A stretch of DNA of 37,834 bases, from positions 1-37,834 of the forward strand of contig JAEZDC010000089.1 of assembly GCA_023429825.1 (NCBI GenBank), read 5' to 3'. Of the stretch, positions 26,416 to 34,843 are shown piece by piece. Position 1 is the first letter of the stretch; each line of letters starts with the position of its first letter. The position numbers and the translations under genes were made by a program. The notes under the pieces were generated by a model that saw only the letters and a list, made by a program, of their open reading frames with translations, was not told the origin of the DNA and ran no database searches. Source of the DNA: Bacteroidota bacterium (GTDB lineage: Bacteria > Bacteroidota > Bacteroidia > Chitinophagales > Chitinophagaceae).

Positions 26416-27336
26416 TCAGCTAACCGACACATTCATCATATCAAGGATCTTATTCAGCTCCTGCAATGAATAATATTCAATTGTGATGCTGCCATTACCT
26501 TGTTTGCTGTGTGCCAGTTTTACTTTGGTTCCAAAATGCGAAGCTAAGTTATCTTCTATCTTCTTGTAAGCGGGTGGAAGCGATGGTTTTGCAGAAGAAT
26601 TAACACCGGGCTTGTCTGCTTTGTACATGTTACGCACCAGTTCTTCAGTCTGGCGAACGCTGAGTTGTTTATCCCGTATCTCTTTATAAACGTAGAGTTG
26701 TTTATCAACCGTATCGATATTGATCAACGCTCTTGCATGGCCCATACTCAGCTCAGCTTTCCTTACGGCCAACTGTATGTCGGGCGGAAGTTTAAGCAAA
26801 CGAATATAGTTGGCCACGGTGCTTCTTTCTTTGCCCATACGTTCTGCCACTTGCTCAACCGTATAGGAAAGTTCTTCCATCATTCGCTTGTAGCTCAATG
26901 CCACTTCTATCGCATTCAGATCTTCACGCTGCAAATTTTCTAAAAGTGCGAGCTCCAATAACTCTGCATCATTTACCTGGCGGATATAAGCCGGAACATC
27001 TTTCAAACCCGCAAGCTTCGCTGCCCTGAATCTTCTTTCACCTGCTACCAGCTGATATTTACCATTGGGCAATTTAGAAACGGTCAAAGGCTGAATGATA
27101 TCATGCAGTTTGATAGAACCCGATAACTCCTGTAAAGCTGTTTCATCAAAATCTTTACGGGGATTTTTAGGATTCACCTGGATATCATCCAGCTTGATTC
27201 TCTCGGTATGTGTTACCTGTTCTACCACCTGTGGCTTCAATCCACCTTGAGTGGTCTTCAGATCAGCATCAATATTCTGAAGCAAAGAACGAATGCCTTT
27301 GCCGAGTAATTCTTTATTTCCTTTAGGAGCGGTCAT
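26416..27336 (-). CDS. parB: Chromosome-partitioning protein ParB
   Basis: This 306-residue protein binds parS sites and, as a CTPase clamp, spreads on DNA to drive origin segregation with ParA. The N-terminal GKGIRSLL motif contacts ParA. The ParB/Srx core has NPRKDFDE, the CTP-binding GERRFRA and ENLQREDLN. The HTH region is TVEQVAERMGKERSTVANYIRLLKLP. The C-terminus has the dimerisation region (KVKLAHSKQGNGSITIEYYS). No parS-like palindrome was seen nearby. It is 56 bp after parA, separated by an AT-rich hairpin, and 2 bp before DUF5683. Confidence 0.96.
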   Translation of the reverse strand: MTAPKGNKELLGKGIRSLLQNIDADLKTTQGGLKPQVVEQVTHTERIKLDDIQVNPKNPRKDFDETALQELSGSIKLHDIIQPLTVSKLPNGKYQLVAGERRFRAAKLAGLKDVPAYIRQVNDAELLELALLENLQREDLNAIEVALSYKRMMEELSYTVEQVAERMGKERSTVANYIRLLKLPPDIQLAVRKAELSMGHARALINIDTVDKQLYVYKEIRDKQLSVRQTEELVRNMYKADKPGVNSSAKPSLPPAYKKIEDNLASHFGTKVKLAHSKQGNGSITIEYYSLQELNKILDMMNVSVS

Positions 27337-27353
27337 AGCAAATTTTAAATTTT

Positions 27354-27388
27354 GAATTATGAATTTTAAATGTTGTCATTCATAATTC
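27354..27388. repeat. AT-rich inverted repeat between parA and parB
   Basis: GAATTATGAA (27354-27363) pairs perfectly with TTCATAATTC (27379-27388) around a 15-nt loop. It fills most of the 56-bp parA-parB gap. The half-sequence CATTCATAATTCA also occurs at 5448-5460 upstream of the tricorn gene, and a related CCATTCATAAT occurs inverted near 21714-21724, so it may be a dispersed element. Confidence 0.6.
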
Positions 27389-27392
27389 ATCA

Positions 27393-28193
27393 TTATTCTA
27401 TTATTCTTTCTTCCTGTGTCATCTTCGTCATATCATTCTTCTGCAGCACTTCTTTGGCTAAGTTCAGGTAGTTGATGGCACCTTTGCTATCTGCATCATA
27501 TAAGATCACAGGCTTACCTACACTGGGGGCCTCACTCAATCTTGTATTTCGATGAATGATGGTAGAGAATACCATATCGTCAAAATGCCTTCTCACTTCA
27601 CTTACTACCTGGTTGCATAAACGAAGACGGCCATCATACATCGTCATCAATATCCCTTCTATCTGCAATTCAGGATTCAACCTGCTTTGAACGATCTTGA
27701 TGGTGTTCAATAATTTTCCTAATCCCTCTAACGCAAAGAATTCGCATTGTACAGGAATAATAACACTATCGGCTGCAACAAGTGAGTTCACCGTGATCAG
27801 CCCGAGAGAAGGTGAGCAGTCGATAACAATAAAATCATAGCGATCCTGCACCGGCTCCAGTATGCTTTTCATCACATTCTCCCTGTTTGGATAGTTGATC
27901 ATTTCGATCTCAGCACCTACAAGGTCAATATGTGAAGGGATCAGGTCAAGATTAGGGATATCGCTTTTCAATATCACATCCTCGGCAGTTGCATTATTCA
28001 CCATGCAGTCGTATAAACTCGTGGTGATATTATGCAGGTCAAATCCAACACCTGTAGTACTATTCGCCTGCGGGTCTGCATCTACCAGCAACGTTCTGAA
28101 TTCAAGTACTGCAAAACTTGCAGCCAGGTTAATTGCCGAAGTGGTCTTCCCTACTCCACCTTTCTGATTCGCTACACCAATAATTCTCGCCAT
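27393..28193 (-). CDS. parA: Chromosome-partitioning ATPase ParA (Soj)
   Basis: This 266-residue protein is a deviant-Walker P-loop ATPase that, with ParB, moves replicated origins apart. KGGVGKTT (11-18) includes the signature lysine. VDADPQANST and FIVIDCSPSLGL supply the Walker A' and B motifs, and PVQCEFFALEGLGKLL is the usual downstream loop. The start ATG at 28193 gives the canonical MARIIGVANQKGG. It is the first gene of the parA-parB-DUF5683-dapB transcript. No strong TAnnTTTG box is obvious in the 158 bp upstream, which holds AT-rich 'TTTTGAGTT'-like repeats. Confidence 0.97.
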   Translation of the reverse strand: MARIIGVANQKGGVGKTTSAINLAASFAVLEFRTLLVDADPQANSTTGVGFDLHNITTSLYDCMVNNATAEDVILKSDIPNLDLIPSHIDLVGAEIEMINYPNRENVMKSILEPVQDRYDFIVIDCSPSLGLITVNSLVAADSVIIPVQCEFFALEGLGKLLNTIKIVQSRLNPELQIEGILMTMYDGRLRLCNQVVSEVRRHFDDMVFSTIIHRNTRLSEAPSVGKPVILYDADSKGAINYLNLAKEVLQKNDMTKMTQEERIIE

Positions 28194-28351
28194 TAGTCTT
28201 GGGGTTATTTTATATAGTCAACTTCAAATCTTTGGTCATCACCTGTTGTGTCACTCACTTGTACGTTCCGATCTTCATTCACCAGTTTTCGGGTTTTAAG
28301 TTTTGTGTTTTGAGTTGATTTATTCCAATCTTAAACTATAAGCTCAAAACT

Positions 28352-29032
28352 CTAAACTGTTATCGTTTCACCGATCGCAGGTAACAATAACTCCACTCCT
28401 GCCTCCTTAAAACTTTTCTTCGCCGCTTCTTTATCTATTTTGATAAAGCCGAAAGTATCATAATGTACACCGATCACTTTTGTACACTCTACAAACTCGG
28501 CGGCCTTGATCGCATCATCTACATCCATGGTGAAATTGTCACCAATCGGCAACACTGCGTAATCAAGCTTCGCCCAGGTAGGCACTAATTCCATATCAAA
28601 GGTCAAAGCTGTATCGCCGCTATAATAAAAGTTTCCTTCATTGCTCCTCACCACGAATCCCATCGGATTACCTCCGTAGGCGCCATCCGGCATGCTGCTG
28701 CTATGATGGGCAACGACACATTTTACCATTCCAAAATCAAACTGCTTTTTACCACCTGTATTCATGGGATGGGTATTGGAAACACCCTGTTTATTCAGCC
28801 ATTCATGAATCTCCCATGCACAGACTACCAACGCATTGGTTCGTTTGGCAATGCTTACGCAATCTGCAATATGGTCGGCATGGCCATGCGATACAAATAT
28901 GTAGTCTGCTTCAATACTGTTTACATCAATATGCTTCGCCAGTTCATTGTAAGTAACAAAAGGATCAAACAGGATTCGTTTCCCGTTGATCTCCACTGCA
29001 AAACACGATTGACCATAATAAGTAAACTGCAT
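28352..29032 (-). CDS. UPF0173-type metal-dependent hydrolase (MBL fold)
   Basis: A TTG start at 29038 is possible, but ATG at 29032 (MQFTYYGQSCF) is chosen, giving 226 residues, the family length. It is a compact metallo-beta-lactamase-fold protein with the metal motif SHGHADH (48-54), AHHSSSMPDG, YYSGDTALTF and GVHYDTF supplying further ligands. This pattern matches the UPF0173/UlaG-like group, whose natural substrates are mostly unknown. It has no leader and is cytoplasmic. A good Bacteroidota-type promoter lies just upstream (29065-29098). It is divergent from the metallophosphoesterase gene. Confidence 0.92.
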   Translation of the reverse strand: MQFTYYGQSCFAVEINGKRILFDPFVTYNELAKHIDVNSIEADYIFVSHGHADHIADCVSIAKRTNALVVCAWEIHEWLNKQGVSNTHPMNTGGKKQFDFGMVKCVVAHHSSSMPDGAYGGNPMGFVVRSNEGNFYYSGDTALTFDMELVPTWAKLDYAVLPIGDNFTMDVDDAIKAAEFVECTKVIGVHYDTFGFIKIDKEAAKKSFKEAGVELLLPAIGETITV

Positions 29033-29064
29033 ATACAAGTAGTTTATCGCTTACCGAAGGGCGA

Positions 29065-29098
29065 CAAATTTAGGTTTTAGAAGCCATTTTCCTCCAAA
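29065..29098 (-). promoter_or_regulatory. Bacteroidota-type promoter for the UPF0173 hydrolase gene
   Basis: On the minus strand TTTG (29098-29095) is followed after 22 bp by TAAATTTG (29072-29065), a perfect TAnnTTTG. Transcription would begin near 29058, giving a 5' UTR of about 26 nt before ATG at 29032. The spacer is slightly longer than the usual 19-21 bp. Confidence 0.5.
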
Positions 29099-29196
29099 CA
29101 ATATTAGTCCTTTGAGGTTAGTATTTAATGCTAAGTTTTCCACCTGCTTTTAGATGATAAGAAATACTCATCTTTACCAAAAAAGAGGCTTTTTTC

Positions 29197-30495
29197 ATGA
29201 GAAGATTTACGGGTTTTGGCATCGTGGCCATTATCATGTTGCTGATTGACTTATATGTGTTCCAGGCGATACGATTTTTGATGCAAGGCAGTAGTGATAA
29301 AGCGAGAATGACAGTATATATCACTTACTGGACAATTTCACTGCTGGCACTGGGGGTTATCATCGCTTTCCCTTTCATCACCGCATTCCAGACAAATAAA
29401 TTCCTCCGAAACTATGTATTTGCTGTGTTGGTGGGATTATTCTTTGCCAAACTGATCGCTGTTGTTTTCTTTTTGATCGATGATATACGGCGGGGCGCCA
29501 CCTGGCTTATGGGAAAGATATTTCCAAATACCGGTGCAAGATTCATGGGTGAAGATGGAATGGCCATTTCCCGTTCTCAATTTCTTAGCTGGCTGGGTGT
29601 AGGTTTAGGTACTACTTTCCTGGGAACTTTTATCTATGGCTTCAGCAATAAATACGATTACAGTATACGACGTGTAAAACTTGTATTCAATAATCTCCCG
29701 CAATCCTTCAAGGGAATGAAGGTCGTACAGATCAGTGATGTACATGCGGGCAGTTTTCAAAACAAAAAAGCAGTAGAGCGTGGCATAGAGATGATCATGC
29801 AGCAACAGCCGGATATCATAGTCTTTACCGGCGACCTTGTAAATGATATTGCAGATGAAATGCATGATTACGTAGATGTGTTTGCCAAACTAAAAGCTCC
29901 GTATGGCGTGTATAGTGTGCTGGGCAACCATGATTACGGAGATTACTACCAATGGAAGGATAAGGACGAAGCACATCTTGCCCGTGAAAAAGCTGCGGGA
30001 AAGAAATTGCATTCACCGTTACAGGCAGATAGCATTGAACGATTGAAAGCGATCCATGGAAAAATGGGCTGGCGATTATTATTGAATGAACATGTAGCAG
30101 TACAGAAAAATGGTGAACAAGTCGGATTGCTTGGGGTGGAGAATTGGGGTGCACGGGGTTTTACCAAATATGGGAACCTTGACAATGCGCATAAGGGTTC
30201 AGAAAATTATCCTTTCAAAATATTGTTAAGTCATGACCCCAGCCATTGGGATGCAGAGATCAGGAAAAAATACAATGATATAGATCTTACTTTATCTGGT
30301 CATACGCATGGCATGCAGTTCGGTATTGAGAACCCTTACTTCCGCTGGAGCCCTGTTCAATGGGTATATAAACAATGGGCCGGGTTATATGAAGAAGGGA
30401 ATCAGAAACTATATGTGAACCGGGGGTTTGGCTTTATCGGCTACCCGGGGCGTGTAGGCATTTTACCTGAGATAACACTTTTGGAGTTTGCATAA
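29197..30495 (+). CDS. Membrane-anchored metallophosphoesterase
   Basis: This 432-residue protein has several N-terminal hydrophobic helices (residues about 8-28, 41-62, 73-93) and one near 130-150. The calcineurin-like phosphoesterase domain follows from about 172 and has every metal motif: QISDVHAG (D181, H183), FTGDLVND (D213), LGNHDYGDY (N244, H245), LLSHDPSHWD and LSGHTHGMQFG. Relatives include YkuE/YaeI-type enzymes, some acting on UDP-sugar lipid intermediates; the substrate here is not known. The C-terminus (NRGFGFIGYPGRVGILPEITLLEF) is typical. Location is the cytoplasmic membrane with the catalytic domain probably outside. The gene is monocistronic. Confidence 0.94.
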   Translation: MRRFTGFGIVAIIMLLIDLYVFQAIRFLMQGSSDKARMTVYITYWTISLLALGVIIAFPFITAFQTNKFLRNYVFAVLVGLFFAKLIAVVFFLIDDIRRGATWLMGKIFPNTGARFMGEDGMAISRSQFLSWLGVGLGTTFLGTFIYGFSNKYDYSIRRVKLVFNNLPQSFKGMKVVQISDVHAGSFQNKKAVERGIEMIMQQQPDIIVFTGDLVNDIADEMHDYVDVFAKLKAPYGVYSVLGNHDYGDYYQWKDKDEAHLAREKAAGKKLHSPLQADSIERLKAIHGKMGWRLLLNEHVAVQKNGEQVGLLGVENWGARGFTKYGNLDNAHKGSENYPFKILLSHDPSHWDAEIRKKYNDIDLTLSGHTHGMQFGIENPYFRWSPVQWVYKQWAGLYEEGNQKLYVNRGFGFIGYPGRVGILPEITLLEFA

Positions 30496-30585
30496 GCAAT
30501 TCATTTTCTAATTTCTTTATGACCTGACGTATTGCCGGTACGGCCGCTTGGCATAAGAATTGACAACTCAAGCTAAAACCAATAT

Positions 30586-31161
30586 ATGAAACGTGTATTC
30601 TTAGTGTTACTTGCAACCGTTTTCACTACCGTTATTGTTCAGGCACAGGGATTCAGGTTGGGTGCGAAAGCTGGTGCTAACTTCGGTAAGGTTGATGGTA
30701 AAAGATTCAACGAAGAGTTTAAGTTAGGTTATCATCTCGGTGCATTCCTTGAAATAGACTTCAGTAAGAAGTTCGGTATTCAGCCGGAAGTTTTATGGCA
30801 GACAACACGAGTTGATACAGCCACTCAAATAGGTTCAGCTATTCAATTCCGCGATAAAGAGATCAAGCTCGATTATTTAAGCATTCCTATCTTACTCCGA
30901 TACAATGTAGGTAAACTGGTTACGATTAATGCAGGTCCGCATTTTGGCATTTTGCTGAATAAGGATGATAATCTTTTGCAGAATGGTCAGCAGGCATTTA
31001 AGAACGGCGACTTTGGCCTGATCGCAGGACTTCAACTGAACTTGAAAGCATTGAGAGTGTACGGCAGATACAATATTGGCCTGAATAACATTAGTGAATT
31101 TGATAATACTGACAAGTGGAAGAACCAGATGATACAGTTGGGACTTGGACTTAAACTCTAG
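30586..31161 (+). CDS. Outer-membrane beta-barrel protein (PorT-like)
   Basis: This 191-residue protein has a signal peptide (FLVLLATVFTTVIVQAQ). The mature chain shows the PorT/OmpA-like eight-strand pattern common in Bacteroidota: FRLGAKAGANFGKVDGKRF, LGYHLGAFLEIDFSKKFGIQPEVLW, LDYLSIPILLRYNV, INAGPHFGILL and a terminal strand MIQLGLGLKL. A role as a small porin or structural barrel is likely; the specific function is unknown. It starts 91 bp after the metallophosphoesterase stop and ends before a strong terminator, so it may be its own unit. Confidence 0.87.
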   Translation: MKRVFLVLLATVFTTVIVQAQGFRLGAKAGANFGKVDGKRFNEEFKLGYHLGAFLEIDFSKKFGIQPEVLWQTTRVDTATQIGSAIQFRDKEIKLDYLSIPILLRYNVGKLVTINAGPHFGILLNKDDNLLQNGQQAFKNGDFGLIAGLQLNLKALRVYGRYNIGLNNISEFDNTDKWKNQMIQLGLGLKL

Positions 31162-31201
31162 GCTCGAAACTAGAGGCTGTAGGCGGGCATGATGATTTAT
31201 T

Positions 31202-31231
31202 AAAAGAGTTTCTCAATGAGAAGCTCTTTTT
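31202..31231 (+). terminator. Rho-independent terminator after the barrel-protein gene
   Basis: AAAAGAG-T-TTCTC (31202-31214) pairs with GAGAA-G-CTCTTTT (31218-31230), 12 pairs with one mismatch and a short AAT loop, running into T's. It is 41 bp after the stop. A smaller hairpin, CTCTAG/CTAGAG (31156-31175), overlaps the stop codon. Confidence 0.8.
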
Positions 31232-31379
31232 GTTTGGATGCTTCAGCAGTTTCGCGAGAAACAAAACTGACAGTTCGTTTCATTGCCACAAAATTGTTTC
31301 CTTTGGCACTAATATTGGCGATTTAAGGATTCGCTTTTACAGCCAGCCCATTAGCTGCCATTTGTGACAAATTGACTTT

Positions 31380-33779
31380 ATGACAACCACTGAACGATTT
31401 TTATTACAGACAGAAGAAGATACCGATTTTATACCGATCATCCCCATCAATGAAGATGGTGAGGATAAGGCTTTAGTGATACCTGATTTGGTACCACTTC
31501 TCCCGTTGCGAAATACTGTATTGTTTCCAGGTGTTGTGATCCCTATTACAGTTGGCCGTGACAAAAGCATCAAGGCAGTGAATGATGCCTATCGCAGCGA
31601 TAAACTGGTTGGTGTATTGGCACAAAAAGATCCATCATTAGAAGATCCGCAATTACAGGACCTGTGCGATATCGGTACGGTTGCTAAAATTGTGAAGTTG
31701 ATCAAGATGCCGGATGGCGGAACTACCATCATCATACAGGGTAAAAAACGCTTCAAGATCGTTGACCTTGTTACAGATGATCCGTACTTCAAAGCCAAGA
31801 TCAGCTTAATGGCAGAAGACGAGATACCGGATGAAGAAAACTTCAAGGCTACCATCAGCAGTATCAAAGACCTCGCTTCACAGATCATCTCACTTTCACC
31901 CAATATTCCAACAGAAGCTTCTATCATTTTAAAGAATATAGAGAATCCTTCTTTTCTCATCAACTTCGTTAGTAGTAACCTGAATAATGAATTAACTGAA
32001 AAACAGGAATTACTTGAAATGAATGACGTTCAGAAAAGGGCGGAGCGTTTAATTCATTTATTACAGAAAGAACTTCAGTTTGCCGAGCTAAAAAACAAAG
32101 TCACTGCCAAGACAAAAACAGAAATAGATAAACAACAGAAAGAATATTTCTTACAGCAGCAACTCAAAAGCATCAAAGAAGAGTTAGGTGGAGATAGCAA
32201 TGAAAGAGAGCTGAGCGAGATGAAGAAAAAAGCAGAGCATAAAAAATGGCCTGCTACGGCAAAGCAAGTGTTCAGGAGCGGTATCGAGAAGTTGGAAAGG
32301 ATGCATCCTTCTACCCCTGATTATTCGGTAGTGTATAATCACCTTGACCTGATGCTTGATCTTCCATGGCATGAATACACTGAAGATAATTATGATCTGA
32401 AAAATGCAAACAAAATATTAGATGCTGATCACTACGGCATGATGAAAATAAAAAGCCGTATACTCGAGTACCTTGCTGTATTGAAGTTAAAGGGTGATAT
32501 GAAAAGCCCGATACTTTGTTTTGTGGGCCCTCCGGGTATAGGTAAAACATCACTGGGCAGAAGTATTGCCCATGCTATTGGTAGAAAATATGTGAGAGTG
32601 AGTTTTGGAGGTATGCACGATGAAAGCGAAATAAGAGGTCATCGTAAAACCTATATTGGTGCGATGCCGGGCAGGATATTACAGAACATCCGCAAAGTGA
32701 AATCTTCTAACCCGGTGATGATACTGGATGAGATCGATAAGATCGGTAAAGATTTCAGGGGAGATCCATCGTCTGCATTACTTGAAGTTTTAGACCCTGA
32801 ACAGAATCATACTTTCTATGATAATTATTTAGAGCTTGAGTATGATCTGAGTAAAGTACTATTCATTGCCACTGCTAATAACATCGGGGAGATACAACCT
32901 GCATTGAGAGACAGGCTCGAGATCATCGACCTGAGTGGTTATGCTGTTGAAGAAAAGATAGAGATAGCGAAACGACATCTTGTACCAAAGCAAAAAGATG
33001 CACATGGCCTTAAGAAAGTAAACTTCAAGTTCGCTGATAAAGTGCTGGAGAAGATCATTGAAAGTTATACAAGAGAAAGTGGTGTGAGAGAATTGGATCG
33101 CCAGTTAGCCTCTATCATGCGTTACCAGGCAAAGGAATATGCCACCAAAGGAAAGATCAAGAGTACCGTTACCGCACAAGATGTACAAAAGATATTGGGT
33201 TCACCCAAATACTCCAATGAAATTTATAAGACTGCTAATATGCCCGGTGTTACAGTTGGGCTAGCATGGACGTATGTAGGTGGAGATATTCTCTTTATTG
33301 AGACGGTTTTAAGTGAAGGCAAAACAGAATTAAAACTCACCGGGAACCTTGGTACTGTAATGAAGGAAAGTGCACAAACAGCACTCACTTATTTACATGC
33401 TAATGCAAAAAAATATGATATAGACCCGGCATTGTTTGAAAAGAAGACTGTTCACATACATGTGCCTGAAGGGGCGACTCCGAAAGATGGACCAAGTGCC
33501 GGAGTTACAATGCTCACTTCACTTGCATCTGCTTTTACCGGCAGAAAAGTAAAACCTTATTTAGCAATGACCGGAGAGATCACTTTAAGAGGGCAAGTGT
33601 TACCTGTAGGAGGCATTAAAGAAAAAGTGCTGGCTGCAAAAAGAGCAGGATTGAAAGAGATCGTTCTTTGCTGGCAGAATGAAAAGGATGTACAGGAGAT
33701 CGATGGCACTTTTATCAAAGGGCTAACATTCCATTATGTAAAGAATATGAGCCAGGTGCTGGAGATTGCATTGGTATAA
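31380..33779 (+). CDS. lon: ATP-dependent Lon protease
   Basis: This 799-residue Lon A-type protease degrades misfolded and regulatory proteins in the cytoplasm. The N-terminal LON domain (about 35-240, LPLLPLRNTVLFPGVVIPI) is followed by a coiled segment, the AAA+ module with Walker A GPPGIGKTS (383-391, K389) and Walker B VMILDEIDKIG, and the C-terminal peptidase. The catalytic dyad is S706 (KDGPSAGVTM) and K749 (GGIKEKVLAAKRAG), 43 residues apart as in E. coli Lon. ATG at 31380 is the first in frame. It is monocistronic, between terminators at 31202-31231 and 33800-33830. No CIRCE-type operator is evident upstream. Confidence 0.97.
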   Translation: MTTTERFLLQTEEDTDFIPIIPINEDGEDKALVIPDLVPLLPLRNTVLFPGVVIPITVGRDKSIKAVNDAYRSDKLVGVLAQKDPSLEDPQLQDLCDIGTVAKIVKLIKMPDGGTTIIIQGKKRFKIVDLVTDDPYFKAKISLMAEDEIPDEENFKATISSIKDLASQIISLSPNIPTEASIILKNIENPSFLINFVSSNLNNELTEKQELLEMNDVQKRAERLIHLLQKELQFAELKNKVTAKTKTEIDKQQKEYFLQQQLKSIKEELGGDSNERELSEMKKKAEHKKWPATAKQVFRSGIEKLERMHPSTPDYSVVYNHLDLMLDLPWHEYTEDNYDLKNANKILDADHYGMMKIKSRILEYLAVLKLKGDMKSPILCFVGPPGIGKTSLGRSIAHAIGRKYVRVSFGGMHDESEIRGHRKTYIGAMPGRILQNIRKVKSSNPVMILDEIDKIGKDFRGDPSSALLEVLDPEQNHTFYDNYLELEYDLSKVLFIATANNIGEIQPALRDRLEIIDLSGYAVEEKIEIAKRHLVPKQKDAHGLKKVNFKFADKVLEKIIESYTRESGVRELDRQLASIMRYQAKEYATKGKIKSTVTAQDVQKILGSPKYSNEIYKTANMPGVTVGLAWTYVGGDILFIETVLSEGKTELKLTGNLGTVMKESAQTALTYLHANAKKYDIDPALFEKKTVHIHVPEGATPKDGPSAGVTMLTSLASAFTGRKVKPYLAMTGEITLRGQVLPVGGIKEKVLAAKRAGLKEIVLCWQNEKDVQEIDGTFIKGLTFHYVKNMSQVLEIALV

Positions 33780-33799
33780 TCATATCTTATTTGAAAAAT

Positions 33800-33830
33800 A
33801 AAAAGGCTCCTTATTTACAGGAGCCTTTTT
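33800..33830 (+). terminator. Rho-independent terminator of lon
   Basis: AAAAAGGCTCCT (33800-33811) pairs perfectly over 12 bp with AGGAGCCTTTTT (33819-33830) around a TATTTAC loop and ends in T's. It lies 20 bp after the lon stop. The A/T symmetry means it can also work on the minus strand. Confidence 0.92.
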
Positions 33831-33853
33831 ATTTCAGTATAGTCTTCCCTTTG

Positions 33854-34028
33854 CCGCAATGTCTCTATGCTGAGCCCTTGTGTCTGGCAGGACATTGCGG
33901 GTTTATAGAAGGCGAGTCTATCTCAACTTCATGCTGAATTAGCTAGAAGATGCGTGAAAAAATAAGATAGATTAATCATCAAACCGCAATGTCCCCTCCC
34001 CGCTTTGCAAGGCGATGAGACATCGCGG
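33854..34028. repeat. Composite inverted-repeat (REP-like) element
   Basis: Two hairpins with nearly identical arms flank a third nested one. First: CCGCAATGTC (33854-33863) with GACATTGCGG (33891-33900), a perfect 10-bp arm. Middle: TCTATCT with AGATAGA, nested around TTCATGC and GCGTGAA, in about 33918-33975. Last: CCGCAATGTC (33984-33993) with GACATCGCGG (34019-34028), one mismatch. The block lies between lon and the uncharacterised minus-strand gene and contains no reading frame. It resembles a REPIN or small non-autonomous mobile element; no flanking duplication was identified. Confidence 0.7.
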
Positions 34029-34051
34029 CGAAAGAAACCTGATCTTAAGAG

Positions 34052-34843
34052 CTATTCCGCAACTAATATCTTACCTGCACCGCAGTATTTCATCACTTCC
34101 ACACTGCCATTGGCGGGTTTGCCTACCTGCACGCCGGCAGAAACAACTATGGTAAAGTCGGGATCAGGCACAGCTGAAGTTAATTCCAATTCCAACTTGA
34201 TCGGTGGTGCCCCTGACTGAACCGGGTACCAGTCACTACACGTATGTATGGGAGAAAGATTGGTAAGATCGGCAACTGGTGTATAATCTTTCGGATCATA
34301 CATCATATCACTGAGTAGGCCCACCACCATCGTCACCCTGAACATAGTGTATTGTTTTGCCAGCAACAGGTTCACACCAGGCACGAGTGTAGGTAGATCT
34401 AATGTTGCATGCAATTCATTTTTGTTCAGTTGAATGGTAAGCGGGCTGGTGATCAAACTTTCCAGTAGATGTCGCCTGTTCAACTGGTAACCGTTCAGCA
34501 ACGCACCAGCTTGCGAAAACAAAATGTTGCGTTCTCCTCTTTGGGAAATCATGTCTTGCTTCTGTATCAGTGTCATCACCCGCTGAAGTGCACCGTTAAT
34601 GTTATGGTCTGCAACTGAACAAAGCGGATGCAATGCTCGCTTCACTTGTGCAGCTCCCTTGGACCTTCCACCAAATTCGCTGTTATTTTCACGGGTGCGT
34701 TCAAACTGCTTTCCGTTTTTTACTTGTTCGCGGGAAGGCCCGCCTTTGCTGCGCAGGACGATCTTGTCGCTTCCCTGCAGTTTATAAGCGCAATAGTTTC
34801 CAACCGATCCTATAAAGATCAATCCGGGTAATAGGGTTGCCAT
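34052..34843 (-). CDS. Uncharacterised protein
   Basis: I do not recognise this 263-residue protein with confidence. It begins MATLLPGLIFIGSVGNYCAYKLQGSDKIVLRSKGG without a classical cleavable leader, then has a basic helical region (QFERTRENNSEFGGRSKGAA, LHPLCSVADHNINGALQRVM) and a beta-rich C-terminal half (PLTIQLNKNELHATLDLPTL, IKLELELTSAVPDPDF). The opening 'GN..AYK..GSDK...R.KGG' and 'RTRENN.EFGG' phrases remind me of a Bacteroidota-restricted family of unknown function; that is memory, not a search. It is flanked by the REP-like block (about 24 bp past its stop) and an 11-bp tandem array upstream, suggesting an accessory locus. Confidence 0.7.
   Translation of the reverse strand: MATLLPGLIFIGSVGNYCAYKLQGSDKIVLRSKGGPSREQVKNGKQFERTRENNSEFGGRSKGAAQVKRALHPLCSVADHNINGALQRVMTLIQKQDMISQRGERNILFSQAGALLNGYQLNRRHLLESLITSPLTIQLNKNELHATLDLPTLVPGVNLLLAKQYTMFRVTMVVGLLSDMMYDPKDYTPVADLTNLSPIHTCSDWYPVQSGAPPIKLELELTSAVPDPDFTIVVSAGVQVGKPANGSVEVMKYCGAGKILVAE

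Noticed and set aside
26416..28193. parS site or replication origin close to parAB
   Set aside because: I looked for a TGTTnCACGTGAAACA-like palindrome and for TTATCCACA DnaA boxes and found none; the 11-bp array at 34965 has no DnaA boxes either.
31304..31319. Sigma-54-like TGGCAC-N5-TTG sequence upstream of lon
   Set aside because: The -24 half is good, but the -12 GC dinucleotide is displaced by one base (TTGGC instead of TTGC). There is no activator gene nearby, so it is more likely chance.
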